Positions 34,265 through 44,414 of a stretch of 64,000 bases of DNA are shown in pieces (within the stretch, counting starts at the first letter, position 1; each line of letters begins with the position of its first letter). The notes under the pieces are model-generated. The model worked only from the letters and a program-made list of their open reading frames with translations. It did no database searches and was not told the origin of the DNA. The DNA is taken from NCBI RefSeq assembly GCF_020782875.1, contig NZ_JAJGBN010000004.1:186001-250000 (forward strand), read 5' to 3'. The translations under genes and the position numbers were made by a program. Source of the stretch: Allomuricauda sp. M10 (GTDB taxonomy: Bacteria; Bacteroidota; Bacteroidia; Flavobacteriales; Flavobacteriaceae).

Positions 34265-36334
34265 ATGTCTCAATCCAAAAACCTACTCCTTTTATTGGTC
34301 GTGTGCATTTGTTTGATGCTTACAACATCATCTTTGTCCGCACAATCCAGCAAAAGGGATAGTCTAGCTTTCCGATTGCAACGTTTGGAGATAACCGATC
34401 GGTTCAATCCCAAGGACACTACCCACATCAATCTATTGATCCGACTGGCAAAATCCTACCGTTATTTGGACAGTGACAGTCTCTATTCCATTGCGGGCCG
34501 AGTGCTCGAATACAGTAATGCCATTGATTACGATTATGGCAAAGTAAAAGGATTGGATGCCCTCGCCGGTTATTATTACAACAAGGGGGATCGAAAAAAA
34601 TCCATGCCTTTGTTTCAAGAAGCACTTCAATTGGCCAAGGAAACAGAAGATATAGAATCTGAGATCACCATCATCAATACCCTGGCTCAAAACTATAGCT
34701 TTGAAGGCAATTATGCAGAGGCCCTCAGTCTGAACCTTAAAGGAATTGACCTTGCCCGCAAGATCAATATGCAACAAATGCTTTCCGTTCTAAATGAGAA
34801 CATTGCCAGCTTGTATGCCGATCAAAAGGACTTTAAGAATGCTTTGATGTTTTACGATACGGTACAAAAAATAAACCGTCGTTTGGGCAATGAGGTCATC
34901 GATGCGGAGACACAAAGTAACATGGCCGCCCTGTATAAAGATGCCAAGGACTTTAAAAATGCCATGTTCAACATCAACCGAAGCATCAATACCTTTGAAA
35001 AACATAAAATCATTGATTGGTTGGCCTATGCCTATGAGGTTAAGGGGGATATTTATCTGGAGCAACAAAAATACCAATGGGCCCTTTATTGGTATGACCA
35101 GAGCAACATGCTCTTCAAAAATCAGATAGAGGATGACCGGATCAAGATCCAGTTGATGAACGGTATGGCCAAGGTATATCTCGGTATCGGAAAAGATAGC
35201 TTATCCATGGCATATGCAATGGAAGGATTAGGGCTATCCACCAAAATAAAATCATTGCAAGGACAGATAGACTGTTCCGAAACCTTGTATAAATTGAACA
35301 AAAAAAGCGGGAACGATGCCAATGCATTGGCTTATCTAGAAGAATTCAAAAAACTTTCCGACTCCCTCTCCCGTGATAAAAACAAGCAAAGCCTTTCCTT
35401 GTTGGAGACGAAGTTGCATTATGAGCAGGAAAAACAGGAATTGATAGAGTCCAATCAAATAGCCCTTGCCAAACAGCGTAACTATATTTATTTCTCTGTT
35501 ATCATTCTGTTGATTCTCAGCATCATCACTTTTGTAATCAGGCGAAGTGAAGGCATCCAGAAAAAACTGAACAAGGAGCTTAAGGAAAAATCCTTGGCCG
35601 TTGCCGAACGGGAAACCGAACTGCACGAAATCAACAAGACCAAAACCAAGCTGTTCTCCATTATCGGTCATGACCTTAGAGGACCTATCGGTGCCTTGCA
35701 AGGACTTTTAAAACTTTTTACTGACGGTGAAATCAGTAAGGACGAGTTTTTGTCCTTTATTCCTAAATTGAAGTCGGATGTGGACAATATTTCGTTCACG
35801 CTGAACAACTTATTATCGTGGGGTCAAAACCAGATGAACGGAGTGGTTACCAAACCAAGACGTATTTCTTTGGACAAAATCGTATCCAACAATTTTCAAT
35901 TGCTATCCGAATTGGCCAATAGCAAATCCATCAAACTCATCAATCAGTTGCCTGAAAATCCTCTGATCTGGGCCGATCAAAACCAAATTGACATTGTGGT
36001 GAGAAACCTGTTGAGTAATGCCATTAAATTTACGCCTGAAAATGGCTTGATCACTGTTGAGGCCGAAGAGAAAAAAGATATGTGGCAAATTTCTGTACGT
36101 GATACCGGTGTTGGGATGAGTGAGGAAATCCAAAAGAAAATCTTTACGAACTCTTCCAATGTGACCACTTATGGAACCAATAATGAAAAAGGTACCGGAC
36201 TTGGGCTATCCTTATGTAAGGAAATGGTCTTGAAAAACAATGGTGAAATTTGGGTGGAGAGTATCACACGCAAAGGAACCACTTTCTTCTTCACCGTTCC
36301 CAAAGCTGAAAAACGGTACCAAAAGGCGAGTTGA
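34265..36334 (+). CDS. TPR-containing sensor histidine kinase
   Basis: 689 residues from ATG 34265 (MSQSKNLLLLLVVCICLML, signal peptide); the TTG at 34244 merely extends it. The periplasmic portion holds TPR repeats (residues ~90-370). A membrane helix near 415-435 (YIYFSVIILLILSIITFVI) leads to HisKA (FSIIGHDLRGPIGALQGL, His near 470), N box LLSNAIKFTPENG, G1 DTGVGMS and G2 GTGLGLSLC. No receiver or regulator nearby, so its partner is elsewhere. TATTTTTG at 34167-34174 is a possible -7 box, without a clear -33. Distinct in HisKA type from the kinase at 18727, though both use TPR sensors. Confidence 0.93.
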   Translation: MSQSKNLLLLLVVCICLMLTTSSLSAQSSKRDSLAFRLQRLEITDRFNPKDTTHINLLIRLAKSYRYLDSDSLYSIAGRVLEYSNAIDYDYGKVKGLDALAGYYYNKGDRKKSMPLFQEALQLAKETEDIESEITIINTLAQNYSFEGNYAEALSLNLKGIDLARKINMQQMLSVLNENIASLYADQKDFKNALMFYDTVQKINRRLGNEVIDAETQSNMAALYKDAKDFKNAMFNINRSINTFEKHKIIDWLAYAYEVKGDIYLEQQKYQWALYWYDQSNMLFKNQIEDDRIKIQLMNGMAKVYLGIGKDSLSMAYAMEGLGLSTKIKSLQGQIDCSETLYKLNKKSGNDANALAYLEEFKKLSDSLSRDKNKQSLSLLETKLHYEQEKQELIESNQIALAKQRNYIYFSVIILLILSIITFVIRRSEGIQKKLNKELKEKSLAVAERETELHEINKTKTKLFSIIGHDLRGPIGALQGLLKLFTDGEISKDEFLSFIPKLKSDVDNISFTLNNLLSWGQNQMNGVVTKPRRISLDKIVSNNFQLLSELANSKSIKLINQLPENPLIWADQNQIDIVVRNLLSNAIKFTPENGLITVEAEEKKDMWQISVRDTGVGMSEEIQKKIFTNSSNVTTYGTNNEKGTGLGLSLCKEMVLKNNGEIWVESITRKGTTFFFTVPKAEKRYQKAS

Positions 36335-37057
36335 TCAAATAAGATCACTTAAGCTATCTACTGCTGGGAATCGTTCCACGGTAAAGCCTTCGGCATATTC
36401 CACTCCTACCAACCTTCCTAAATCCCTGGCACGGTAAATAACACTGTCGATGAAATTCTTACTGCTGATCGGAGTTTCGGGCTCATCACTGTTTGGGTCA
36501 TAAAACTGTGAACCGTAAGCCTTTATCGCATCCACCTTTGTGTCTATAAATCCAGATACATCAACAACAAAATCTGGTTCCAGGTTTTTCCATTGGATAT
36601 AGTGATAGACCACTTTGGGTCTCCATACTTCCTGCCATTCATCATCGCCATCCATTTTAGTATCGATTTTGACCAAACCGCTCAAAAAACAAGCGTCACT
36701 TACCAACTTACTTCCTTTTCCATGGTCAATGTGCCTATCATCCACCGCATTGCACAACACAATTTCAGGTCGATAAAGCCTGATCATTTTGATAAGTTCC
36801 AACTGATGTTCCTTGTCGTTCACAAAAAAACCATCGGCAAACTCCATGTTCTCCCTTACCGAAATACCCAAGATTTTGGCTGCAGCTGAGGCTTCGGAGT
36901 CCCTAATTTCAGCTGATCCCCGGGTTCCCAGTTCCCCACGGGTCAAATCCACGATTCCTACTTTCTTTCCTTTGGAAACTTCCTTGGCAATGGTTGCCCC
37001 GGCTCCAAGCTCTGCGTCATCAGGGTGTGCCCCGAATACTAAAATATCTAATTTCAT
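36335..37057 (-). CDS. bshB1: bacillithiol biosynthesis deacetylase BshB1
   Basis: 240 residues, PIG-L/LmbE fold. Metal motif GAHPDDAELGAG near residue 10 and DRHIDHGKGS near 112. The sequence matches BshB1, which removes the N-acetyl group of GlcNAc-malate to give GlcN-malate for bacillithiol; many Bacteroidetes carry this pathway. It abuts the kinase gene end (convergent, 0 bp) and lies downstream of the PLP gene. Other bsh genes are not in the window. Confidence 0.9.
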   Translation of the reverse strand: MKLDILVFGAHPDDAELGAGATIAKEVSKGKKVGIVDLTRGELGTRGSAEIRDSEASAAAKILGISVRENMEFADGFFVNDKEHQLELIKMIRLYRPEIVLCNAVDDRHIDHGKGSKLVSDACFLSGLVKIDTKMDGDDEWQEVWRPKVVYHYIQWKNLEPDFVVDVSGFIDTKVDAIKAYGSQFYDPNSDEPETPISSKNFIDSVIYRARDLGRLVGVEYAEGFTVERFPAVDSLSDLI

Positions 37058-37064
37058 AAGCTAC

Positions 37065-38231
37065 TTATGCGGTGACCGTTAATGCCTTTACCTTGGCAAT
37101 GGCCTGTTCAATATCCGCGATGATGTCTTCTGTTTCTTCTATTCCCAACGAAAAACGGATCAGTGAATCCTTGATGCCTTGTTTGGCCCTATCCTCTGGA
37201 CTCATCAATGCGTGGGAAGTTAATACAGGCGAGGTCATGGTACTTTCTACCCCTGCCAAACTCATGACCGGTTTTACCAACCTTAAATGTTTGTAGAAAA
37301 GCGTATGGTCCACATTGGGCAGTTCAAAGGACAACATACCACCAAAACCTTTCATTTGTGACTTGGCCAGTTCATGTTCGGGATGGGTTTCCAAACCTGG
37401 ATAATAAACTGCATCCACATCTTCATTCTGGCTCAGGTACTCGGCCATTTTCATGGCATTTTCGTTTTGGGCCCTCACCCGTAAGGCCATGGTCTTCATA
37501 CTACGTTCCAAAAGCCAAACCGTATAATCGCTCAAACTTCCACCAAAACAAATTCCCGTTTGGAACACTTTTTCCATATTTTCCTTGGATGCGGTTACCA
37601 CTCCGGCACAGATATCTGAATGTCCACCCATATACTTGGTAGCACTGTGCAATACCACATCCACCCCAAGATCTATTGGAGTTTGGTTAATGGGACTTGC
37701 GAACGTATTATCAATCATGGTAACGATGCCCTTGCTCTTTGCCAACTCACAGACACCTTTAATATCGGTGATGGTCAGCAACGGATTGGAAGGCGTTTCC
37801 ATATAGATCAACTTGGTATTGGGCTTGATCTCGTTTTCAAAATCCGTGGGATCCCAACCATCGGTAAAGGAATAGGTGATGCCAAACTTTGGAAACTGGG
37901 TCACCGCAAAATGATAGGTTCCCCCATAAATGGTCTGCTGTAACACCACATGGTCTCCTGCTTGTAAAAAACTCATGAGAGCCGTACTGATGGCTGCCAT
38001 ACCGCTACCAAAAATCAAAGCGGCCTCGGCATGTTCCAAGGCCGCCAATTTTTTACAGAGTGCCTCTTGGTTCGGGGTATTGTAATATCGCGGGTACCGT
38101 TTTATATCCACTTCACCGAATTGGTAGGAAGTACTCATATACAATGGGGAAGTTGCCCCTTTGTAGACTGTATCCTCCAACTCCCCAACGTGGGTACAAA
38201 TAGTATTGATGCCTTTCTTGTTTGAATTCAT
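37065..38231 (-). CDS. PLP-dependent trans-sulfuration enzyme (cystathionine gamma-synthase/lyase family)
   Basis: 388 residues. Cys/Met metabolism PLP fold: substrate-phosphate loop FGSGMAAISTAL, cofactor aspartate in MIDNTFASP, Schiff-base lysine in HSATKYMGGHSD (near residue 205) and a C-terminal SLGGVES-like region, here MSLAGVESTMT. It could be a cystathionine gamma-synthase, gamma-lyase or methionine gamma-lyase; the sequence does not settle which. It is 7 bp upstream of bshB1 on the same strand, which would tie cysteine supply to bacillithiol synthesis if it is a lyase. Confidence 0.9.
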   Translation of the reverse strand: MNSNKKGINTICTHVGELEDTVYKGATSPLYMSTSYQFGEVDIKRYPRYYNTPNQEALCKKLAALEHAEAALIFGSGMAAISTALMSFLQAGDHVVLQQTIYGGTYHFAVTQFPKFGITYSFTDGWDPTDFENEIKPNTKLIYMETPSNPLLTITDIKGVCELAKSKGIVTMIDNTFASPINQTPIDLGVDVVLHSATKYMGGHSDICAGVVTASKENMEKVFQTGICFGGSLSDYTVWLLERSMKTMALRVRAQNENAMKMAEYLSQNEDVDAVYYPGLETHPEHELAKSQMKGFGGMLSFELPNVDHTLFYKHLRLVKPVMSLAGVESTMTSPVLTSHALMSPEDRAKQGIKDSLIRFSLGIEETEDIIADIEQAIAKVKALTVTA

Positions 38232-38266
38232 GATGGTCGATCTTTAGGTTAAAGATACGAAACCCA

Positions 38267-39676
38267 TCATACTTGTACTTGCTTCCAGTTTCCTTTTTTG
38301 AACCAAACAATAGCTAAGATGGCAAGGACCACTTCAGCCAAAGTAATGGCCAAAAAAACACCCATGGCACCCCACTCCAAAACCAATGCGGCTATATAGG
38401 CCAGCGGTAGTTGGAACATCCAGAAGGAGATCAAATTGATCTTGGTAGGTGTCTTGGTGTCTCCTGCACCATTAAAGGCTTGGCTCACCACCATCCCGTA
38501 AGCATAAAAGATGTATCCAGCAGCAATCACCTGCAAACAAAGTGACCCATTTTTCACCACATCTGGTGTGGTATTGAACCATGAGATGATCTGTTTGGCA
38601 AAAATGAGATAGACCAAAGAGACAGTTCCCATGAAAATGGCATTGTATTTACCTGTTTTCCAGACGGATATTTCTGCCCTATCGGGTTGCTTTGCTCCCA
38701 AATTCTGTCCTACCAAAGTAGCTGCTGCATTGCTCATGCCCCAAGATGGCATCAAGGTGAACATCATCACTCGTATGGCGATGGTATAGCCTGCCAAAAT
38801 TTCGCTACCGAACTCGGACATGATCCGCATCAAAAAAATCCAGCTGGAGGTACCGATCAAAAATTGGGCGATACCACCGAGTGAAACCTTGATCAAATTT
38901 ACCATGACCTTGAAATTCAGGACCAAGTCCGACAATGCCAGTTTGATCTTACCCCAACCGAAAAACAATATCCCCAACTGGAAAAGAACAGCCGAACCTC
39001 GACCAATATTGGTAGCAATGGCAGCTCCCATTACCCCGTATTCCGGGATTGGACCAAATCCGAAAATGAACATGGGATCCAAAATGATGTTGAGTCCGTT
39101 GGACAAAACCAAGGCCCACATGGCAATGGAGGCGTTTCCCGCCCCACGGAAAATGGCATTGATCAAGAAAAGGAGAACCACTGTAATATTGCCCCCGATC
39201 ATGAATTTGGTATAGCCAAAACCTTCTTCTATGAGATCAGGCTCCCCTCCCATCAAGGCCAAAATTTCCTTGGCGAAAAGAATTCCAACGATACCTATGA
39301 TCACTGAAATCAGCACTCCAAGACTAATGGCTTGAACTGCCGCGACCTTGGCTCCTTGTACGTCCTTCTCACCAATTCTACGGGCAACCACAGCTGTTGC
39401 TGCCATACTCAACCCAATGGCCAAGGCATACACCAAGGTGATTACTGATTCGGTTAGACCAATTGTGGCTACGGCATTAACGCTGACCTTGGACACGTAA
39501 GCAATGTCCACCAAAGCAAAAATGGATTCCATGAGCATTTCCAAGATCATGGGAATGGAGAGCATGAAAATGGCCTTTCGGATGCTTCCTGTGGTGAATT
39601 CAGTTTCTTTTCCGGATACGGCAATCCAGAAATATTGAATCAATTTTTTGAATGAAAGTGTATTGTGATCTGTCAT
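38267..39676 (-). CDS. MATE family efflux transporter
   Basis: 469 residues with about 12 hydrophobic helices in two halves. The N-terminal half begins with FTTGSIRKAIFMLSIPMILEMLMES, the usual MATE opening, and contains VVARRIGEKDVQGAKVAAVQA; the second half starts near LILGGIAQFLIGTSSWIFLMRI. It exports drugs or metabolites by Na+ or H+ antiport. The 172 bp upstream (39677-39848) hold no gene; a short hairpin TTTGGC-GTAAA-GCCAAA lies at 39745-39761 without a U tract. Confidence 0.92.
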   Translation of the reverse strand: MTDHNTLSFKKLIQYFWIAVSGKETEFTTGSIRKAIFMLSIPMILEMLMESIFALVDIAYVSKVSVNAVATIGLTESVITLVYALAIGLSMAATAVVARRIGEKDVQGAKVAAVQAISLGVLISVIIGIVGILFAKEILALMGGEPDLIEEGFGYTKFMIGGNITVVLLFLINAIFRGAGNASIAMWALVLSNGLNIILDPMFIFGFGPIPEYGVMGAAIATNIGRGSAVLFQLGILFFGWGKIKLALSDLVLNFKVMVNLIKVSLGGIAQFLIGTSSWIFLMRIMSEFGSEILAGYTIAIRVMMFTLMPSWGMSNAAATLVGQNLGAKQPDRAEISVWKTGKYNAIFMGTVSLVYLIFAKQIISWFNTTPDVVKNGSLCLQVIAAGYIFYAYGMVVSQAFNGAGDTKTPTKINLISFWMFQLPLAYIAALVLEWGAMGVFLAITLAEVVLAILAIVWFKKGNWKQVQV

Positions 39677-39848
39677 TTTAAAAGAATTATGCGTGAGAAA
39701 TGTGTGTGAATGTCAACAAGTCCGAAAAGAATTCCGGTTACTTTTTTGGCGTAAAGCCAAAGGTGACATCTATAGCGTACATAATTCTTATAACTTCATG
39801 ATGAAGCAAAGATGCAACTTTTTTTTAAAGAGAAAAGAAAAATCTTAT

Positions 39849-42800
39849 TTATTTGGCGTAGTGCACTTTATATCTCCAATAGCTGATAGCTCCCAAAATA
39901 AAGACCCCTAACACCGTAAACCAAACAAAACTTGGTGTGATCACTTGGTCGCCGCTGGCATAGCTATGCAGCCCTACCAAATAGAAGTTCACCCCAAAAT
40001 AGGTCATCATAATACTGGAAAAAGCCAAGACACTTGCAAAATTATAGCTCCACTTGCCCCTTAATCCTGGAACAAGACGCATGTGCAGCACAAAGGCATA
40101 CACCATGATGGAAATCAAGGCCCAGGTTTCCTTTGGATCCCAGCCCCAGTAACGACCCCAGCTTTCATTTGCCCATTGACCACCCAAAAAGTTACCGATG
40201 GTCAACATGACCAAGCCGGCTGTCAACGCCAATTCGTTGATTACCGTAAGCTCTTTGATGTTCAAGTCCATGCGCTTTTTGTTCTTTTCGGTCGTTAACA
40301 CCATCAATAGCAAGGAAACTACTCCCAAGATCATTCCCACGGTGAACGGACCGTAGCTACCCACAATGACCGCTACGTGAATCATCAACCAATAACTATC
40401 AAGAACCGGTTGCAGGTTGGCAATGGCAGGATCTACCCAACTTTGGTGGGCAATCCACAGCAACATGGAAGTCACAAACGCACTGGCTGCAATGGTCAGT
40501 TCACTTTTTCTTCCCAAAGCCAAACCAATACCCATAGTAGCCCAAGAAACATATAGAATACTTTCATAAGCATCGCTCCATGGAGCGTGACCCGAAATGT
40601 ACCAACGCAACACCAAACCAATGGTATGCCAAATGAAAAACAGAATAATCGTTCCTTTTAAAAGATATGCGAAAGCATTTAAAATTTTTCGTTCCTTGAA
40701 AATTTGGATCATGAGCACCAAGAACAGGATCACCCCCACCATTGCATAATATTTGTACAATCGGTTGAAGAGATCCAGTTTGTTGTAGATGATCTCTGTT
40801 TTGATCTTGTTATCGGATGGCAAAACTTCTTCACCGTGATTTTTTTGGTTCTGTTTGAAAGCTTCCAACATTCGGTCCGGTTGGGAGTAATCCCCAGAAA
40901 CAATCGACTGTTGCAATGAATTCAAATAAAACGGAATGGCATTGCGGATAAAGTTGGAATACAGGGAATCCTGCACCACATAATTCCCTCCACGATAATC
41001 CACAGTGGAAACCCATTTGTTGTTCTCATCGTTCAACAAAGGGAATATTTTTACCATATTTCCGCTCAGGGCCATATCTAACAAGCTTAACCTTTCCCCT
41101 ACTTTTTTAATGTCCTTTTCAAAATTGGATGGATTGGTGGTAGCGGTGGCTTTTTCCAGATAGGAACGAAGTTTGTAAGCTCCTTTTTCATCAAAAAAGT
41201 CGGTGGCTTTTACATATTTAGTACCTGACGGAACGCCAATTACTTTTCGGATGCTATCGTTTTGCCATTTGCCCACTTCAATCAAATCCACAGTATACCA
41301 AACCCCAGGATTCAACATCATGGAAAGGAAGACCTGATCGGCAGACATTTCATTAAACTTGTCCTTGCCACTTAGTTTTCTCAATAATTCTGATGAAAAG
41401 GTGTGAATAGGTTTCATTCTACCGGCACCATCTTGGATGACCAAGGCTCCAAACTTTTCAGCATGTTCCTTGGCAACGGTTGTGGCCTTCAGTACGGAAT
41501 CAATCTGGGCTTGGGTCGGCATTGAGGAATGCCCATGTTCATCTGTGGATTCTTGAGCATGTACTCCGGTTAAAGTCAGCATTAAAAAAGCTATGGTCAA
41601 AGCTGCTTTCTTGGCCTTGATTTTTTCCAACATTTGCTGAAGATCTTTAAATCGGGTATCCCCGAAGAACATGATGCCCATCAAACCAATATAGAGCAAG
41701 AAATACCCAGTATAGGTAATCCATGTACCCCAAGCGTCGTGGTTTACAGAAAGAACGGTTCCTTTTTCGTCCTGATCAAAACTGGACTGAAAAAATCGGT
41801 ATCCTTGATGGTCCAACACGTGGTTCATATAAATATCATAGTCGAAAGGTCGCTCATCATGAACCGTTATTCTACTCATAAAAGAAGCGTAACCTGCCTC
41901 GGTACCCGGATATTTTTCAGCAATAAAATCGTTGAGTTCAATAGAAAAAGGCAGTTCATAGATTTTTGAGCCATAACTCAATGCAAAATCCAATCCACCC
42001 ACATTGATCTTATCCGAGAAGTTGGTTGTGCCCTTGCCTCCCAGCAATTTCACTTCTTTGGATTCCCCATTGGTTGCAATGGAAACCACCAACGCATCCT
42101 GCGTTACCTTGGTAATTTCTTCATCTGGAACCTTTACGATACCATAAGTGCCTTTCACGATAGGTTCCGGGATCACAAACTGCATTCCGGCCATGTTATA
42201 GAGCGAACGTAGTTGCAGGGTTTGAAGACTATCCTGCACTACGGATCCCTGAAGCTGGTCGGCCATTCGCATGAAATGGCCCTCAAAAGGTGGTTTTAAC
42301 TGGTAACCCCCTTCTTCCGTATAAAAAATGTTGATCGCGCCAGCCGTTTCATTGTTCAGAGAAAAAAGTACATTGTGTATACTGGCAATTTTACCGTTTT
42401 CCAAATAATGTTCATGGCGTTGTCCGTTTCCGGCCTCCACAATCTGAAGGTATTCTGTCCCATTTTCATCGGGAATCAATCCCTTCTCTGCTCCTCGGAT
42501 AAAATCAACATAAGAAATGGTGAACGGTTGCCCGTTAAAATCGGATTTCCATGGCAAGCTTGTTTTTTTACCTTCCGGGGTCGCCAAAATTTTATCTTCT
42601 AGAATACGGCGTTTGGTCTCCCCATTAATTTCACCATCCACATAGGCCGTCAGATACGTTTTATCCGAATAGAATATGTTCTCGGTAGCGCCTTCACGAA
42701 TAGGCATCATTCCCTCAAAACTGATATAACGGGTTACAAAAGCGCCAACAATGATCAATATCCAAGATAAGTGCAGTACCAAAATGGCCCATTTCTTCCA

Positions 42801-43019
42801 ATTCAAAAGTTGATAGCGATAGATGTTGCCGATAAAGTTGATGACAAAAAAGACCATGATGGCCTCAAACCAAGTCGTGTTGTAGATATAGATTCGGGCA
42901 GTTTCGGTGCTGTACCAGCTTTCCACAAAGGTACCTATGGCCATTGCTGCTGCAAAAACCAAAAATAGAACGGCCATAAGTCTTGTGGAAAATAGGGTCT
43001 TTTTTAGGATATCGATCAT
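39849..43019 (-). CDS. ccsBA: fused ResB/CcsA cytochrome c biogenesis protein (system II synthetase)
   Basis: 1056 residues. N-terminal ResB-like part: three membrane helices (LFSTRLMAVLFLVF, FEAIMVFFVINFIG, WAILVLHLSWILIIVGAF), a large periplasmic domain, and a fourth helix (YTGYFLLYIGLMGIMFFG). A periplasmic linker with HGHSS follows, and then the CcsA part: about eight helices with the tryptophan-rich WGRYWGWDPKETWALI haem-binding signature and flanking His. It moves haem out and attaches it to apocytochrome c. Such fusions are normal in Bacteroidetes. A -7-like TATTTTTG lies at plus 43045-43052 (minus strand), about 25 bp upstream. Confidence 0.93.
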   Translation of the reverse strand: MIDILKKTLFSTRLMAVLFLVFAAAMAIGTFVESWYSTETARIYIYNTTWFEAIMVFFVINFIGNIYRYQLLNWKKWAILVLHLSWILIIVGAFVTRYISFEGMMPIREGATENIFYSDKTYLTAYVDGEINGETKRRILEDKILATPEGKKTSLPWKSDFNGQPFTISYVDFIRGAEKGLIPDENGTEYLQIVEAGNGQRHEHYLENGKIASIHNVLFSLNNETAGAINIFYTEEGGYQLKPPFEGHFMRMADQLQGSVVQDSLQTLQLRSLYNMAGMQFVIPEPIVKGTYGIVKVPDEEITKVTQDALVVSIATNGESKEVKLLGGKGTTNFSDKINVGGLDFALSYGSKIYELPFSIELNDFIAEKYPGTEAGYASFMSRITVHDERPFDYDIYMNHVLDHQGYRFFQSSFDQDEKGTVLSVNHDAWGTWITYTGYFLLYIGLMGIMFFGDTRFKDLQQMLEKIKAKKAALTIAFLMLTLTGVHAQESTDEHGHSSMPTQAQIDSVLKATTVAKEHAEKFGALVIQDGAGRMKPIHTFSSELLRKLSGKDKFNEMSADQVFLSMMLNPGVWYTVDLIEVGKWQNDSIRKVIGVPSGTKYVKATDFFDEKGAYKLRSYLEKATATTNPSNFEKDIKKVGERLSLLDMALSGNMVKIFPLLNDENNKWVSTVDYRGGNYVVQDSLYSNFIRNAIPFYLNSLQQSIVSGDYSQPDRMLEAFKQNQKNHGEEVLPSDNKIKTEIIYNKLDLFNRLYKYYAMVGVILFLVLMIQIFKERKILNAFAYLLKGTIILFFIWHTIGLVLRWYISGHAPWSDAYESILYVSWATMGIGLALGRKSELTIAASAFVTSMLLWIAHQSWVDPAIANLQPVLDSYWLMIHVAVIVGSYGPFTVGMILGVVSLLLMVLTTEKNKKRMDLNIKELTVINELALTAGLVMLTIGNFLGGQWANESWGRYWGWDPKETWALISIMVYAFVLHMRLVPGLRGKWSYNFASVLAFSSIMMTYFGVNFYLVGLHSYASGDQVITPSFVWFTVLGVFILGAISYWRYKVHYAK

Positions 43020-43141
43020 GGAAATTCGGTATGCTTACGGCTGGCAAAAATAAGGCCTTTTTACCATTTTGTTGTTTTTGGCCCAATAAATAATGTTAAT
43101 TATATAGATGATGCATCAGTCCTAAATTTGTAGTTTTGGGC

Positions 43142-43903
43142 ATGCTCAACGTTGTGCTCCTGGGTACCGGAAACCTTGCCAGACATTTGTTCGCTGCCAT
43201 ATCCAAATCGGATAGGGCAAAAATTGTGCAGGTGGTTGGCAGGAATTTGAACGACTTGGCCTGGTTTTCCCATCATACTGCCGTCTCCAATGATTTTAAT
43301 GATGTTTTTGATGCCAACATTTACCTGATTGCAGTTAAGGACGATGCCATTGCACAAGTTTCCAAATGTTTGGCCAACAAACCGGGTGTTGTGGCACACA
43401 CATCTGGGGCTACGGACATGGATGTTCTTATTCCTGAAAACAAAGGGGTTTTCTACCCTTTGCAATCCTTTACCAAAGGTAGGGAGCTCAATTTCAAGAA
43501 TATTCCCATCTGTATAGAAGCTAAAGAGGAATCATCGCTTCAAGTACTCAAGGAACTGGCAAATTCCATTTCTGATAACGTACAGGAAATTGATTCCGAA
43601 CAGCGAAAAAAGTTACATCTTGCTGCAGTTTTTGTGAGCAACTTCACCAATTACCTGTACGGCGTTGGTAAAGAAATTTGCGTTGAAGAAGGTTTGTCTT
43701 TTGATCTTTTGAAACCTTTGATTTTGGAAACTGCAGAAAAGGTGCAGACCTTTGCCCCGCGTGATGCCCAAACGGGTCCTGCGAGACGGAAGGATCGGTT
43801 GAGCATGCAAAACCACCTGAAACTGTTGAAAAATGAAAAACACATCGCTCTGTATCAACTGTTGAGCGATGCCATAAAAGAAGTTTATGAAGAAAAACTA
43901 TAA
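43142..43903 (+). CDS. Rossmann/DUF2520 domain protein
   Basis: 253 residues from ATG 43142 (MLNVVLLGTGNLARHL); a TTG two codons upstream is in frame. N-terminal NADP Rossmann motif GTGNLA, and the C-terminal helical DUF2520 domain (KLHLAAVFVSNFTNYLYG ... TGPARRKDRLSMQNHL). Such proteins resemble ProC/ketopantoate-type reductases, but the substrate is unknown. TAAATTTG (43123-43130) matches the -7 box. First gene of an overlapping trio; its end overlaps the KdsC-like gene by 17 bp. Confidence 0.88.
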   Translation: MLNVVLLGTGNLARHLFAAISKSDRAKIVQVVGRNLNDLAWFSHHTAVSNDFNDVFDANIYLIAVKDDAIAQVSKCLANKPGVVAHTSGATDMDVLIPENKGVFYPLQSFTKGRELNFKNIPICIEAKEESSLQVLKELANSISDNVQEIDSEQRKKLHLAAVFVSNFTNYLYGVGKEICVEEGLSFDLLKPLILETAEKVQTFAPRDAQTGPARRKDRLSMQNHLKLLKNEKHIALYQLLSDAIKEVYEEKL

Positions 43904-44414
43904 AGAGCTTTTGAACAACATCACCACCTTTGTTTTTGATGTGGACGGTGTTTTTACCGACGGCTCTGTACTGATTACCTCTGATGGGGAATTGCTTCGA
44001 AAAATGAGCGTGAAGGATGGTTATGCGGTTAAAACGGCCATTCAAAAAGGATATAACGTCTGCATCATTACCGGTGGCACCAACCCTGGGGTGAAGGAAC
44101 GCCTTAAAGGTTTGGGGGTTACCGATTTTTACATGGGTGCCCATCATAAGGAAGAGCCTATGAAAGAGTATCTGGATGTTTATAGCATTGACCCACAATG
44201 TGTTGTGTATATGGGCGATGACCTACCGGATATCCCACCAATGAAAATGGTGGCCCTGGCTACTTCCCCTCAAAATGCAGTGCCAGAGGTGAAGGCCATT
44301 TCGGATTATGTTTCCCATAAAAATGGAGGTGATGGCTGTGTAAGGGACATTATAGAACAGGTTTTAAAAGTTCGAGGGCATTGGAACGATAATTTTAGCG
44401 CCAAGAATGACTAA
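43887..44414 (+). CDS. KdsC-like HAD phosphatase
   Basis: 175 residues, HAD C0 type without a cap. Nucleophile FDVDGVFTDGS (DxD), KAAIQKG-like motif II TGGTNPG, and YMGDDLPDIPPM motif III match KdsC, which hydrolyses KDO 8-phosphate in lipopolysaccharide synthesis. It overlaps the DUF2520 gene by 17 bp and Maf by 8 bp, so the three are coupled. KDO8P phosphatase is likely; a nucleotide or sugar phosphatase is possible. Confidence 0.85.
   Translation: MKKNYKELLNNITTFVFDVDGVFTDGSVLITSDGELLRKMSVKDGYAVKTAIQKGYNVCIITGGTNPGVKERLKGLGVTDFYMGAHHKEEPMKEYLDVYSIDPQCVVYMGDDLPDIPPMKMVALATSPQNAVPEVKAISDYVSHKNGGDGCVRDIIEQVLKVRGHWNDNFSAKND

Noticed and set aside
39683-39788. 9-bp inverted repeat AGAATTATG / CATAATTCT ahead of the MATE gene
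   Set aside because: Arms are 88 bp apart and AT-rich, close to chance, with no hairpin or operator geometry.
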